Source: a virus. From it: DNA of 54,517 nucleotides. The stretch covers positions 1 through 54,517 of IMG/VR virus record IMGVR_UViG_3300044577_000018; one strand, given 5' to 3'. Shown here one piece after another: positions 1 to 7,877 of the stretch; position 1 is the first letter of the stretch; each line of letters begins with the position of its first letter. The position numbers and the translations under genes are program-made. The notes under the pieces were generated by a model. The model worked only from the letters and a program-made list of their open reading frames with translations, did no database searches and was not told where the DNA came from.

Positions 1-34
1 GTCAAGGAGGGGTGTAAGGAGAAAGTAGCTGTAT

Positions 35-757
35 ATGCCTAAGAAGGCCGCACCGCGACGCAGGGCTGCCGTCAAGCCTCGTAAGAAGCCTGACAGTAAA
101 CTGCCCAAAACTGACGGTAAACTGCCTGAAGTTGCTGCCCCGCCGCCAAAACGTGGTGATGATCTGCTGTCTAATGCCGAGACGGCGCGACTCCTAGGTC
201 TCAACAGCAACTCGCTCGAGCGGTTACGGATGAAGGGCAACGGAGCGGGACCGCCCTACACCAAGGACTCGAGCGGGCGCATTTGGTACAAGCGATCCGA
301 CGTCACGGCTTACGTTGCGCCAGCACAGGAGTCTACGCGCTTCAACACGCTTGCGCCGTCTCACCTGCCCGAGCCCGAGCCGATACGTAAGGGTAAGCTC
401 TCGAAGCGTAACCTAGCTATCTGCGAAGCGATGGCGCGGACGGGTAATGACTTGGAGCTCATACTCGATCGCTTAGGCGCATCTCGCACGGCGATCGATA
501 CGGATGTACTCGAGCGTCTTATGAAAAGCATAGCTATGTGGCGCGCCGACTCTATCTATCTAACACGGAGGGCGGTCATCTCGAATGCTATAACGTCTAA
601 GCAAATAGCCGATCGGCAAATGGCTGAGAAAATACTAACCGATACAAACGACATTGTAGGCTGGGCTGAGATAGGGGAGAGTACAAGAGATCGGATCATG
701 GCTCTGATCGAGAAGGCAAGGCGGATCGAAAAGCTTAAACGAGAGGGGAAACACTAG
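35..757 (+). CDS. Probable terminase small subunit (HTH DNA-binding protein)
   Basis: The 240-residue product starts with a Lys/Arg/Pro-rich basic tail (about 1-45). A helix-turn-helix of the excisionase/AlpA type follows at about 46-95, read from NAETARLLGLNSNSLERLR followed by GPPYTK and the wing-like IWYKRSDV. The C-terminal half is helical and charged. A DNA-binding protein a short distance upstream of the large terminase is typically the small terminase, which recognises the packaging site, and that is the inferred role. An AAGGAG-type ribosome site lies just before the ATG. The function rests on fold and position only; a transcriptional regulator is the main alternative. Confidence 0.6.
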   Translation: MPKKAAPRRRAAVKPRKKPDSKLPKTDGKLPEVAAPPPKRGDDLLSNAETARLLGLNSNSLERLRMKGNGAGPPYTKDSSGRIWYKRSDVTAYVAPAQESTRFNTLAPSHLPEPEPIRKGKLSKRNLAICEAMARTGNDLELILDRLGASRTAIDTDVLERLMKSIAMWRADSIYLTRRAVISNAITSKQIADRQMAEKILTDTNDIVGWAEIGESTRDRIMALIEKARRIEKLKREGKH

Positions 758-774
758 AAGCCGAGAGGTGAATT

Positions 775-1164
775 ATGGGTTTGTTAAATACCAGTTTTTA
801 CGTTGAGATGGTTTCGATGGGTGAATGTATCAACTGCGGTGTGCCGATCTGCGCTCCGAGTCCATTCAAAGAGAAGCGCCTTAAGGATCACTCTAAGATG
901 TTCTATTGTATTAACGGGCACGCACAGCACTACATCGGCAAAACCGAAGCCGAAAAGCTTAACGATGTGATCAGAATAGAGCGCTCTAGAAACGAGTTTA
1001 CGCGCGCCCGCCTAGAGCGCGAGCAAAACTCTCACCGCGCCACCCGCGGGCACCTAACTCGAGTCAAGAAGCGGATAGCGTCTGGCGTTTGTCCGTGCTG
1101 CAACCGGACCTTTCAAAACGTAGCGCGTCATATGAAGACGCAGCACCCGGGTTACGGCACGTGA
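775..1164 (+). CDS. Small zinc-finger protein
   Basis: This 129-residue protein has two likely metal sites. Near the N-terminus is CINCGVPIC with a later FYCINGH, a treble-clef-like arrangement. At the C-terminus CPCCNRTFQNVARHMKTQH is a classic C2H2 finger (Cys-x2-Cys then His-x4-His). The middle (about 60-100) is a charged helix that may be coiled. It sits between the small and large terminase genes, 17 bases after the previous stop, with a GAGAGG ribosome site. A nucleic-acid-binding role is inferred from the finger; the actual partner is unknown. Confidence 0.7.
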   Translation: MGLLNTSFYVEMVSMGECINCGVPICAPSPFKEKRLKDHSKMFYCINGHAQHYIGKTEAEKLNDVIRIERSRNEFTRARLEREQNSHRATRGHLTRVKKRIASGVCPCCNRTFQNVARHMKTQHPGYGT

Positions 1165-1198
1165 GAGCTAATAAGAAGTTTGGGAAAGGGGTCTAACG

Positions 1199-1420
1199 GT
1201 GGCGTGGATCTGGTTTTGCACATACGACAAGGGGCACGGGGTCGATAGAGAGGTTTGCGGTGCCAAGTATCGGAAGCGCCATAAGACTAGAAAGTCGGCT
1301 TACGCAAACGGTCTCCGACACGCACGGCATCCTGTCGGTTGGGTGCGATCCCATGAGGGTTACGTAGTTGTTCGTGAGGTAGATCGTGAGGTAGACGGTA
1401 GCGAGGATATAAGAATATGA
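1199..1420 (+). CDS. Hypothetical small basic protein
   Basis: A 73-residue protein with a GTG start after a purine-rich GGGAAAGGGG ribosome site. It begins AWIWFCTYDKGHG and is rich in Arg, Lys and His, with Cys at two N-terminal positions and one HARHP motif, so metal binding is possible. Its stop overlaps the next ATG by ATGA, which supports real coding and coupled translation. I do not recognise the family. Confidence 0.5.
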   Translation: MAWIWFCTYDKGHGVDREVCGAKYRKRHKTRKSAYANGLRHARHPVGWVRSHEGYVVVREVDREVDGSEDIRI

Positions 1421-1788
1421 GCGTGTATAGCGCATTTCAACTTCTACGCCTTCGTGTAAAGGGTTGGTTTGTCCGTTGGCTGGTGAAGCGTGCAGGCGGC
1501 TACCCTCGTGTTGACCAGCGCGATCGCGTTGTGGACGTTACCTCTGGCTGGGCCGTACCCAAGGAGTATGGCTCCGATCTAATCAAAGGTAGGTGCTTTC
1601 TCGACGGTGTTGAGGTTACCAACGATACCTATTTCGCGAACGAGACGCTAGGTATTGTAGATCGCTACGCGCGTGATGAGAAGGGTAAACGCTACATTGT
1701 CGACGTCGACGGGGATAAGGAGGTAGCTAGGCAGCCGCGCGCTTATGGGCACGTGCGCATTTATACCCGAGACGAGATACCCGAATGA
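1417..1788 (+). CDS. Hypothetical protein
   Basis: The 123-residue product begins with a hydrophobic/basic segment (FQLLRLRVKGWFVRWLVKRAG) that could be an amphipathic or membrane-associated helix. A soluble, mostly beta-like region rich in Asp, Val and Tyr follows. It overlaps the previous gene by ATGA and lies in the small-gene cluster before the large terminase. No family is recognised. Confidence 0.5.
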   Translation: MSVYSAFQLLRLRVKGWFVRWLVKRAGGYPRVDQRDRVVDVTSGWAVPKEYGSDLIKGRCFLDGVEVTNDTYFANETLGIVDRYARDEKGKRYIVDVDGDKEVARQPRAYGHVRIYTRDEIPE

Positions 1789-1798
1789 TGATGAGCAG

Positions 1799-2026
1799 AT
1801 GAATAGACGAGAGTTTTTTGCAAAGGCTTTAGCAGTAACGGCAACCGGCATCTTTGCGCCTGAGTACCTAGTACGCGGCCGCTCTATGGTTTCGCTTTGC
1901 AGTGCCAGATACGACCTTGTACCGTCAGAAGTGACCGCTGAGTTTGTAGAGCTGCTTCGACGATATCGGCGATTATACCCGCGTGTATGGGTTGCAAAGT
2001 TTGGACCCGTGTCAGCTCTCCAATGA
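1799..2026 (+). CDS. Small protein with twin-arginine-like signal
   Basis: The 75-residue product starts MNRREFFAKALAVTATGIF. The pair of arginines followed by x-F-F and a moderately hydrophobic stretch is the pattern of a Tat signal. A short mature part of about 45 residues follows, rich in Arg and aromatic residues. I chose the ATG at 1799, 18 codons inside a longer open frame, because the signal begins exactly there. Its stop overlaps the terminase start by ATGA. Export is inferred from the motif; the role is unknown. In some phages, small Tat-like proteins near head genes are annotated without known function. Confidence 0.5.
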   Translation: MNRREFFAKALAVTATGIFAPEYLVRGRSMVSLCSARYDLVPSEVTAEFVELLRRYRRLYPRVWVAKFGPVSALQ

Positions 2027-3423
2027 TGAACGAGTCTCTCTATGTCGCCGCTCGAGCTCTAACAGCTCAGTCTCCTGCCGTCACACGGCGTGTAATATCC
2101 GATCTATCAGACACAGACGCAAAGGTACTAGCTCTAGCCCTTACGTACGACTGGCACGCCATACGGCGCAAAAAGCAAGTACTGCCACCGGGCGACTGGC
2201 TTTGGTGTTTGTTCTCATGCGGCAGAGGGTGGGGGAAAACCCGAGTCTCTATGGAGTTACTACGTGAGTTCGCGGAAAACGGAGAGGACGAATACGTAGC
2301 CGTTATAGCCGCGACGCACCTAACCCTGCGGCGAGATCTCATATACGGTCCGTCTGGTATTATGCGTATATCGCCGCCGTGGTTTCGCCCGACCCTCACA
2401 AAAGACGTACTATGGTGGCCTACTCATCCTGTAACAGGTGTCCGCATGCGAGCTAACCTTATGTCGGGCGAAAAGCCGGATCGTATCCGTGGTGACGAGG
2501 TGTCCAAGGCACTACTAGACGAAATGACCACTTGGCAAAACCCGTACGATGCGTGGACTCAGGTGGAGTTGATACTACGGCGTGGGAGCGACCGACAAGG
2601 TATTATCACCTGCACTCAAAAGCGCAGCGGTGCCGGCTCTCTATTCTCGCGCGATCTTCTGTGGGGTCCGCGCAGCAAAGAGGATAACGTGCGTCGTCAG
2701 CGCCCTGATATGATCGTTGTCCAAGGCAGTACCTACGAGAATGATGCGCTCGATCAGAAGACTCGAGACGGTTTCATGAGGCGCTTCGAGGGAACAGCTG
2801 ATGCGGTTACCGAGCTCGAGGGTGGGCTACCTAAGGAAGCTGAGGGCGCCTTGTGGACGCCGGAAAGCATACAGGAATTCCGCGTCCCAGCCATACCGGC
2901 CGGCGTTACGCTCGAACGGATAGTTACAGCCGTCGACCCGACTAGACAACGCGTGGGCGCGGGTGACTTAGCAGGCATCATGACCGGTGCTCTGGGTAGC
3001 GATAAGCATGCTTATGTTTACGCGGACAATACTCTAGCTGCCGGCCCCGAAAGGTGGATGGATGAAGCGGTAGCCGCGTACGAGATCAACCGATCCGACT
3101 ACGGCGTCTATGAGCAGAACCGGTTGCCGCCCGACTATGTAACACTCCTACGTGAGCGCGCCAACCGGCACGGTCAACATTGGAAGCCTGTAACAGCACG
3201 TAAACAGAAGGTAGAGCGCGCAGAGCCGGTAGCCGCCTTGTGCCGGTCGGGGCGCGTGCATCATGTCGGGTATCTGCCAGAGCTAGAGGAGGAACAATGC
3301 GGTTGGGATCCTCATGAGAACGAAAGGCAAAGCAGCCCGAATAGGATAGACGCTTTCGTGCATCTGGTACGGGAGCTGCTACTATCTGAGCAGGCGCAGA
3401 GGAAGCCGCTGATAGTGCGGTAG
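2023..3423 (+). CDS. terL: Terminase large subunit (packaging ATPase/nuclease)
   Basis: This is the packaging motor, which cleaves concatemeric DNA and drives it through the portal. With the start at 2023 (ATGA overlap with the preceding gene), the Walker A motif CGRGWGKT lies at about 66-73 and Walker B ALLDEM at about 162-167. The RNase H-like nuclease domain begins around VTAVDPTR with its acidic residue near 305. The length of 466 residues is normal for the family. An ATG at 1987 in the same frame would add 12 residues, but neither start has a good ribosome site. The Lys of the P-loop and the DE of Walker B are intact, so the motor should be active. Confidence 0.92.
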   Translation: MMNESLYVAARALTAQSPAVTRRVISDLSDTDAKVLALALTYDWHAIRRKKQVLPPGDWLWCLFSCGRGWGKTRVSMELLREFAENGEDEYVAVIAATHLTLRRDLIYGPSGIMRISPPWFRPTLTKDVLWWPTHPVTGVRMRANLMSGEKPDRIRGDEVSKALLDEMTTWQNPYDAWTQVELILRRGSDRQGIITCTQKRSGAGSLFSRDLLWGPRSKEDNVRRQRPDMIVVQGSTYENDALDQKTRDGFMRRFEGTADAVTELEGGLPKEAEGALWTPESIQEFRVPAIPAGVTLERIVTAVDPTRQRVGAGDLAGIMTGALGSDKHAYVYADNTLAAGPERWMDEAVAAYEINRSDYGVYEQNRLPPDYVTLLRERANRHGQHWKPVTARKQKVERAEPVAALCRSGRVHHVGYLPELEEEQCGWDPHENERQSSPNRIDAFVHLVRELLLSEQAQRKPLIVR

Positions 3424-3434
3424 GTGCAGGAGAA

Positions 3435-3653
3435 ATGGACGAAAAAGAAGAAGAAACTAAGGCCTGGAATGCGTGGTTGTGCTGGCTTCAAGATAATGTT
3501 CCAGAGTCCGAGCCGCTCTTAGAGGCGATAATGAATCAAGACGAGGTCGGTTTTCGGTATGCTCTTGCTTTGTTGCCTGCGGCGTTGAAGCGTGTTCCAG
3601 ATGGGATCATGGTAAAGATGCCGATGCCGCCTGTGGATCTGAAGTTGAGGTAG
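3435..3653 (+). CDS. Hypothetical acidic protein
   Basis: A 72-residue protein with an acidic N-terminus (MDEKEEETKAWNAW) and a helical middle, starting 11 bases after terL with a CAGGAG ribosome site. It has no recognisable motif or membrane segment. The close spacing indicates co-transcription with terL. The family is not recognised. Confidence 0.5.
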   Translation: MDEKEEETKAWNAWLCWLQDNVPESEPLLEAIMNQDEVGFRYALALLPAALKRVPDGIMVKMPMPPVDLKLR

Positions 3654-3656
3654 AGA

Positions 3657-3878
3657 ATGGCGATCTTTATTTGGGTTGTCACGAGTGTGCTCTTGGGCGT
3701 GCTCTTGGGTTGTTACCTACGACGGCAAAGGCAGCGATACGAGTACGCGCAATACCTCAAAGCTTGCGAAGACGCTGCCCGTGAACTCTACTTTTTTGGT
3801 CCCGATCGTAGTCAAGAAGAAATACGCCGAGCTAGGCTACATCTAGATATGGTTATTCAAGGGCGCCCAAGGGGTTAG
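3657..3878 (+). CDS. Small single-pass membrane protein
   Basis: The 73-residue product opens with a strong hydrophobic helix (IFIWVVTSVLLGVLLGCYL, about residues 3-21). A run of Arg/Gln follows, and then a charged helical tail, presumably in the cytoplasm. It starts three bases after the previous stop. The arrangement fits a membrane-anchored protein of unknown job; a lysis or superinfection role cannot be decided from sequence. Confidence 0.55.
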   Translation: MAIFIWVVTSVLLGVLLGCYLRRQRQRYEYAQYLKACEDAARELYFFGPDRSQEEIRRARLHLDMVIQGRPRG

Positions 3879-3882
3879 GGTG

Positions 3883-4011
3883 ATGGGGTGCAGAGGGTAT
3901 AAGCGCATACAACACATCTTCGAAGACTGGAACGTGGAAGATGTGTTGTACGTGCTGTGGTGGGTGGCCGTGATGCTTGGTTTTGTAGGTTATGTTGCTT
4001 TGGGCTGTTAG
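3883..4011 (+). CDS. Very small membrane protein
   Basis: A 42-residue open frame starting ATG GGG TGC. The N-terminal half is polar and charged (RGYKRIQHIFEDWN). The C-terminal half is a hydrophobic helix (VLYVLWWVAVMLGFVGYVAL) ending at the stop. It begins four bases after the previous gene with a weak GGGTG ribosome site. The packing and the clear transmembrane segment make it plausible, but the small size limits certainty. Confidence 0.4.
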   Translation: MGCRGYKRIQHIFEDWNVEDVLYVLWWVAVMLGFVGYVALGC

Positions 4012-4023
4012 CTCTTTTATATT

Positions 4024-4746
4024 GTGTTGCACATGATAGTAGCCGTCATCCCCTTCCGAGCCAACTCGAAAGGCGTACCCGGTAAAAACACCCGCCTCGT
4101 GGCTGGTAAGCCCCTTTGGGTGTGGTCTCTAGAAGCTGCCGAGCGCGCCCGCTGCGTCGATCGCATTATCATTACAACGGACATTGATAGAGTCTCTCTT
4201 TTCAACCGGACGGGAATTGGTGCACTCGATCAACTCTACACCTCTGCCGGTATCTCGCTTCGGACTGAGTACATACAGCGTCCCGCCGAGCTGGCAACCG
4301 ATACCGCCACTCTAGACGAAGTCTTAATACACGCTGCCGACGCCTCTGTACCTCGTCTACCCGACGACGCAATAATAATGCTACTCCAGCCTACAGTTCC
4401 CGTCCGCCGGCCAGGTCTTCTAGACGACTGCTCTATTCTGTTTTCGCGTTTCCCCGCGGCTAAGTCCCTGCTAACCGCCAACCCGCTACACTACATCTGG
4501 CACGGCGACTCGGGGCGTCTTCTAAACCCGCCGCGCCGGAACCGCCAGGACATGAGCGGAGAGCAGCGCTACTTCCACGAGGACGGATCGGTATTCATGG
4601 TGCGCGCTGGCGACTTACGCGCTACCGGTAGCCGGGTTGTGGAGCCTGTTGTGCTGTTTGAGACTGAGCAGACAGTAGATATAGACACCGAAGCGGATAT
4701 GCGTTTAGCTGCTAGTCTACTCTCGTGCAACGATGGTACGAAGTAG
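4024..4746 (+). CDS. CMP-nonulosonic acid synthetase-like cytidylyltransferase
   Basis: Proteins of this family couple CTP to a nine-carbon acid sugar (sialic, legionaminic or pseudaminic acid) to give the CMP-activated donor. The nucleotide-binding signature VAVIPFRANSKGVPGKN lies near residues 6-22. It is followed by LWVWSLEAAERA and the strand IIITTDIDRV typical of the NeuA/PseF fold. A later segment, IIMLLQPTVPVR, matches the family's LLQPTSPxR, and the C-terminal VDIDTEADMRLA is also typical. The length of 240 residues is normal for a single-domain synthetase. It sits between terL and the head genes, apart from the other sugar genes near 50-54 kb. The exact sugar is not decidable here. 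Confidence 0.85.
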   Translation: MLHMIVAVIPFRANSKGVPGKNTRLVAGKPLWVWSLEAAERARCVDRIIITTDIDRVSLFNRTGIGALDQLYTSAGISLRTEYIQRPAELATDTATLDEVLIHAADASVPRLPDDAIIMLLQPTVPVRRPGLLDDCSILFSRFPAAKSLLTANPLHYIWHGDSGRLLNPPRRNRQDMSGEQRYFHEDGSVFMVRAGDLRATGSRVVEPVVLFETEQTVDIDTEADMRLAASLLSCNDGTK

Positions 4747-4859
4747 GGCCGCAACGCATCGATGACGACGTGAAGAGGAGGATCGTTGAGTAGCGATTCC
4801 GCTGCATACTTTCTACTGCACTGCACACCCTCTACCGCACCCCAACATCTAGTTGTCAT

Positions 4860-4889
4860 TTGACATAGCCACCTATAACCGCGCATAAT
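4860..4889 (+). promoter_or_regulatory. Sigma70-like promoter for the head genes
   Basis: TTGACA (4860-4865) is followed after 18 bases by CATAAT (4884-4889), five of six matches to the -10 consensus. It lies in a 309-base stretch without genes and points at the protease-capsid operon. The start site would be near 4896. Confidence 0.6.
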
Positions 4890-4913
4890 TCTCTGGTGAG
4901 GGCAGTGCGATCG

Positions 4914-5033
4914 CCTGCGTTGTTTAGTCGCCTCTGGCTGTCACCGACGCGGCTCTTTTGCTCCGACGCAGGTTTCCGCTGTAAGGAGCCTGTAGCTCGA
5001 AGCCCATCGGCGGGTTACCGGGTTACAGGCTCC
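4914..5033 (+). promoter_or_regulatory. Structured leader upstream of prohead protease
   Basis: The gene-free stretch from 4747 to 5055 has two inverted repeats downstream of the promoter. CCTGCGT (4914-4920) pairs with ACGCAGG (4966-4972), and GGAGCCTGTA (4985-4994) pairs perfectly with TACAGGCTCC (5024-5033). No T-run follows, so it is not an ordinary terminator. A nearby GGCTC (5034-5038) could compete for the second stem. The rest of the stretch, 4747-4859, shows nothing recognisable. A regulatory leader is inferred from the layout. Confidence 0.4.
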
Positions 5034-5055
5034 GGCTCAAGAGGGCCTATATTAG

Positions 5056-5961
5056 ATGACGAAGGCTAAGATGGCTAAAACGCCCGCTAACCCCTGCTTC
5101 AAAACCCTCTCAGCGACACTCAAGCAAGACGAGAACGGCGACGGCCGGGAGTTCACCTTTACGTTTTCGTCTGAGGAGCCCGATCGCGACAACGATATTA
5201 TCGTTCAAAGCGGCATCGATCTAACCCGCTTCCGCGAAAACCCTGTAGTGTTGTGGGCGCATAATCAAGGTTTCACAACTCCTCCGCCGCCCGTCGCAAG
5301 GGTTCTGCGTACGTGGCTTCGCGACAACAGGCTCATGGGTACGCTCGAGTTTCCGGTCGCAGGTATACACGCTCTAGCGGACACCTTGCGCGGCCTCGTG
5401 AGCACCGGCTTTCTCAACGCGGTTAGCATCGGCTTTCGGGTGCTGAAGTGGACCTTTGACGAGGATCGAGACGGCTTTGACTTCCTAGAAACTGAGCTAT
5501 TCGAGCTGTCTCTTGTGCCCGTGCCGGCTAACGCCGATGCGCTGATAGAAGCGACTCTAGCAGAAGGAACCTCGTTGAAGCCTCTGGCTGAGTGGGTAGA
5601 GCAGACGAAGAGTATGCTAGATAAGCTAGATGCGGCTGGCAATGCGGAGCTTGTAGCCGAGTCGCCTGATCTGGTTCCCGCGCTCGCGTCTCCGGTAGTC
5701 GAGCCCGTTCTCGATTTTGCGGCTAGCGTGAACACTAGAATGGATGAGGTGTTTGACTCGTTTGAGAAAAAGCTAGCTCAGTACCAACCGTCTCAACAAC
5801 CCAGCCCTATCCAAGCTTCTACTTCTGTATTACCAGTTACTACCACTTCCCGATCCATGACGGATCAAGAGCGCGACACTCTCAAAGGAGTTGTAAAGGC
5901 CGCGCTTCGCGATACGGCCGTTAGTGAGGTGCGTAACCACACAGGGCGGCTGGAAGACTAA
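5056..5961 (+). CDS. HK97-type prohead maturation protease
   Basis: This serine protease (S78/U35 class) trims capsid and scaffold during head maturation. In the 301-residue product the probable catalytic His is in LWAHN (His69), the Ser in NAVSIGF (Ser124), and the acidic residue in TELFELSLVPVPAN (around Glu145-150). These are the family's three landmark motifs in the usual order. The Gln/Pro/Ser-rich region after about 190 may act as a scaffold (delta-like) domain, since no separate scaffold gene is visible. The capsid gene follows directly. Confidence 0.88.
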   Translation: MTKAKMAKTPANPCFKTLSATLKQDENGDGREFTFTFSSEEPDRDNDIIVQSGIDLTRFRENPVVLWAHNQGFTTPPPPVARVLRTWLRDNRLMGTLEFPVAGIHALADTLRGLVSTGFLNAVSIGFRVLKWTFDEDRDGFDFLETELFELSLVPVPANADALIEATLAEGTSLKPLAEWVEQTKSMLDKLDAAGNAELVAESPDLVPALASPVVEPVLDFAASVNTRMDEVFDSFEKKLAQYQPSQQPSPIQASTSVLPVTTTSRSMTDQERDTLKGVVKAALRDTAVSEVRNHTGRLED

Positions 5962-5994
5962 ACATCGGACACCTTTAAAAAGGAGTAAAGCCCG

Positions 5995-7290
5995 ATGACA
6001 GAACCGCAAGTTATACCGGCTCTGGACCCCAACAAGGCGGCACCGACACCGGTAGAAACCAAGTTCGATATGGCGGACGTCGCCGATATCGTCAAGCAGG
6101 CTATTGAGGAACATGCGCCCGTTGCGATGAAGGAAGCGATTGCGCCTTATGTCGAAAAGTCTGCAACTCTTGAGAAGTACGCCGACGCTATCGTAGAGTT
6201 AGAGCGTAAAAAGCAAGAGCTAAATACGCCCCCTGGAATGAAGGGTTGCGCTTTTGTTCGTTACGCTCGCCTAAATGCGTTAGGCAAAGGCAACTGGGAG
6301 CTGGGCATTCGCGAAGCCAAGCAACGTAGCGCTTGGGGTCCAGACGATCCAACCGCTATAGCTGCTGAAAAGGCGCTAACGGCTTCCGATCCCAGCGCGG
6401 CCGGTAGCATCATACCTGCTGTGATGGCTGCTGAGTTCATTGAGCTCTTGCGTGGTCGTACTACCGTGCGATCTATCGCGCGTATTATTCCCATGCCTCA
6501 AGGTAATCTCACCTTGCGCAAACAGACGGCGGCCGCAACTGCCACCTACACGGGTGAATCTACAGTAGTCAACGCATCCCAGCAAACAGTGGGCGATGTT
6601 GTTCTCGCCTTCAAGAAGTTGGTCACGATCACTGCTGTATCGAATTCGCTTCTGCGGTTTTCATCTGGTGTAGCGGATGAAATGGTGCGTGACGACCTTC
6701 TAATGGTGATGGCACTCAAGGAGGACCTTGAGTTCATTACCGGAAATGCTGCTTCTAGTACTCCGCAGGGCATACTCAATCGTGTGGCGGATGCCAACAA
6801 GTTCGACGACACGGGCACGACGTACGCGCAACAAATAGCGGACTACGCCAAAGCTATTCGTTTGCTCGAAGACGCTAACATTCCGTTAACGTCTACTACC
6901 GGTTGGTGGATCATGCATCCCCAGATATTCTGGGGTATTTTTGCAACGACCGGGACAACCGAAGACGCTACGTCACCGTTCCAAGCTGGGCTTAATCTCA
7001 ATCCGCCTCAGCTTCTAGGCTACCCGGTACTGAAGACCACTCAGACCGGAGCGTCAGGTGCGTCTACCGGACGTATCTACTTTTGTCACGGCCCTACGCT
7101 ACTGATCGGTGACTCTCTGAATATGGAGGTCACGTCATTCGACGGTGCCTCTTATGTCGACTCTACCGGTACTCTCGTCTCGGGTGCGTCTCGTGACGAG
7201 TCGATCATCAGAGTCGTTAGCGAGCATGACTTCAACATGCGTCATGATCTCGGAGCCTCTATTATTGAAACCGTTACGGTGGGTTCGTAA
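5995..7290 (+). CDS. Major capsid protein (HK97 fold)
   Basis: The 431-residue product begins with a charged, helical N-arm (about 1-130), of the kind often cleaved by the protease. It continues with sequences typical of the HK97 family, such as GSIIPAVMAAEFIELLRGRT, TYTGESTVVNASQQTVGDVVL (first 20 residues characteristic) and LEFITGNAASSTPQGILN. The C-terminal part SIIRVVSEHDFNMRHDLGA is the standard domain end. A strong AAAAAGGAG ribosome site precedes the ATG, as expected for the most abundant virion protein. It follows the prohead protease. Confidence 0.92.
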   Translation: MTEPQVIPALDPNKAAPTPVETKFDMADVADIVKQAIEEHAPVAMKEAIAPYVEKSATLEKYADAIVELERKKQELNTPPGMKGCAFVRYARLNALGKGNWELGIREAKQRSAWGPDDPTAIAAEKALTASDPSAAGSIIPAVMAAEFIELLRGRTTVRSIARIIPMPQGNLTLRKQTAAATATYTGESTVVNASQQTVGDVVLAFKKLVTITAVSNSLLRFSSGVADEMVRDDLLMVMALKEDLEFITGNAASSTPQGILNRVADANKFDDTGTTYAQQIADYAKAIRLLEDANIPLTSTTGWWIMHPQIFWGIFATTGTTEDATSPFQAGLNLNPPQLLGYPVLKTTQTGASGASTGRIYFCHGPTLLIGDSLNMEVTSFDGASYVDSTGTLVSGASRDESIIRVVSEHDFNMRHDLGASIIETVTVGS

Positions 7291-7318
7291 TCTGGTTTGA
7301 GATAGAAAGGAGTTTAGA

Positions 7319-7795
7319 ATGTCAAGTGCTCTCATGTTTCGCAAACCGGACTACTTCACTAAGCCCGTACACGGTGGCATAGTTGCGCTCAGAGCGCTGC
7401 TTTCTACAGGTGCGGCGTCCGCTACAGGTTTGACTGTCGACAAGTTGGCCGTGGTAGCTGGAAAACACTTTCAGGGTGTGCTACTCGAGCTGCCCGTGCA
7501 GGTGCTTCTCGATAGCGGGCAGTCACAGACGGTAGCTCTTACGCTAAACGACTCGTCGGCTAGCGGCGGCACTTATGCTTCATTCGCAACCGGCAGCACG
7601 GTGTTTACTAACTCGACTACGGTGACGGGTGTAACAGTTCGAGGCGTGGCTGCGTTGGCGGTAAATCTGATAGGTGCAAAGCAGTGGGTACGCGCTAATG
7701 TGGTATTCACCGGATCGGCTTCTGACACGGGAGGAGATCAGGACGCGAGCAACTTTACGCTCAACTTCGTGGGTCCGAACGAGAGTCCGGCTTAG
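7319..7795 (+). CDS. Putative capsid decoration protein
   Basis: A 158-residue protein rich in Ser, Thr, Gly, Ala and Val, with predicted beta character and no Cys. It follows the capsid gene by 28 bases with an AAAGGAG ribosome site and is the last gene before a strong terminator. The position and composition suit a head decoration or other virion protein. I do not recognise a specific family. Confidence 0.5.
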   Translation: MSSALMFRKPDYFTKPVHGGIVALRALLSTGAASATGLTVDKLAVVAGKHFQGVLLELPVQVLLDSGQSQTVALTLNDSSASGGTYASFATGSTVFTNSTTVTGVTVRGVAALAVNLIGAKQWVRANVVFTGSASDTGGDQDASNFTLNFVGPNESPA

Positions 7796-7812
7796 TTGAA
7801 GGGGGTTTATCG

Positions 7813-7862
7813 GCTAGAGCGCCTTGTACTAGTTGGGTGTGAGGGCGCTCTAGCTTTTTTTT
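7813..7862 (+). terminator. Rho-independent terminator after capsid genes
   Basis: A perfect 11-bp stem, GCTAGAGCGCC (7813-7823) with GGCGCTCTAGC (7844-7854), has a 20-base loop and is followed at once by eight T (7855-7862). It would end the protease-capsid transcript before the next gene. Confidence 0.85.
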
Positions 7863-7877
7863 GAGAAAGGCTGCTTC

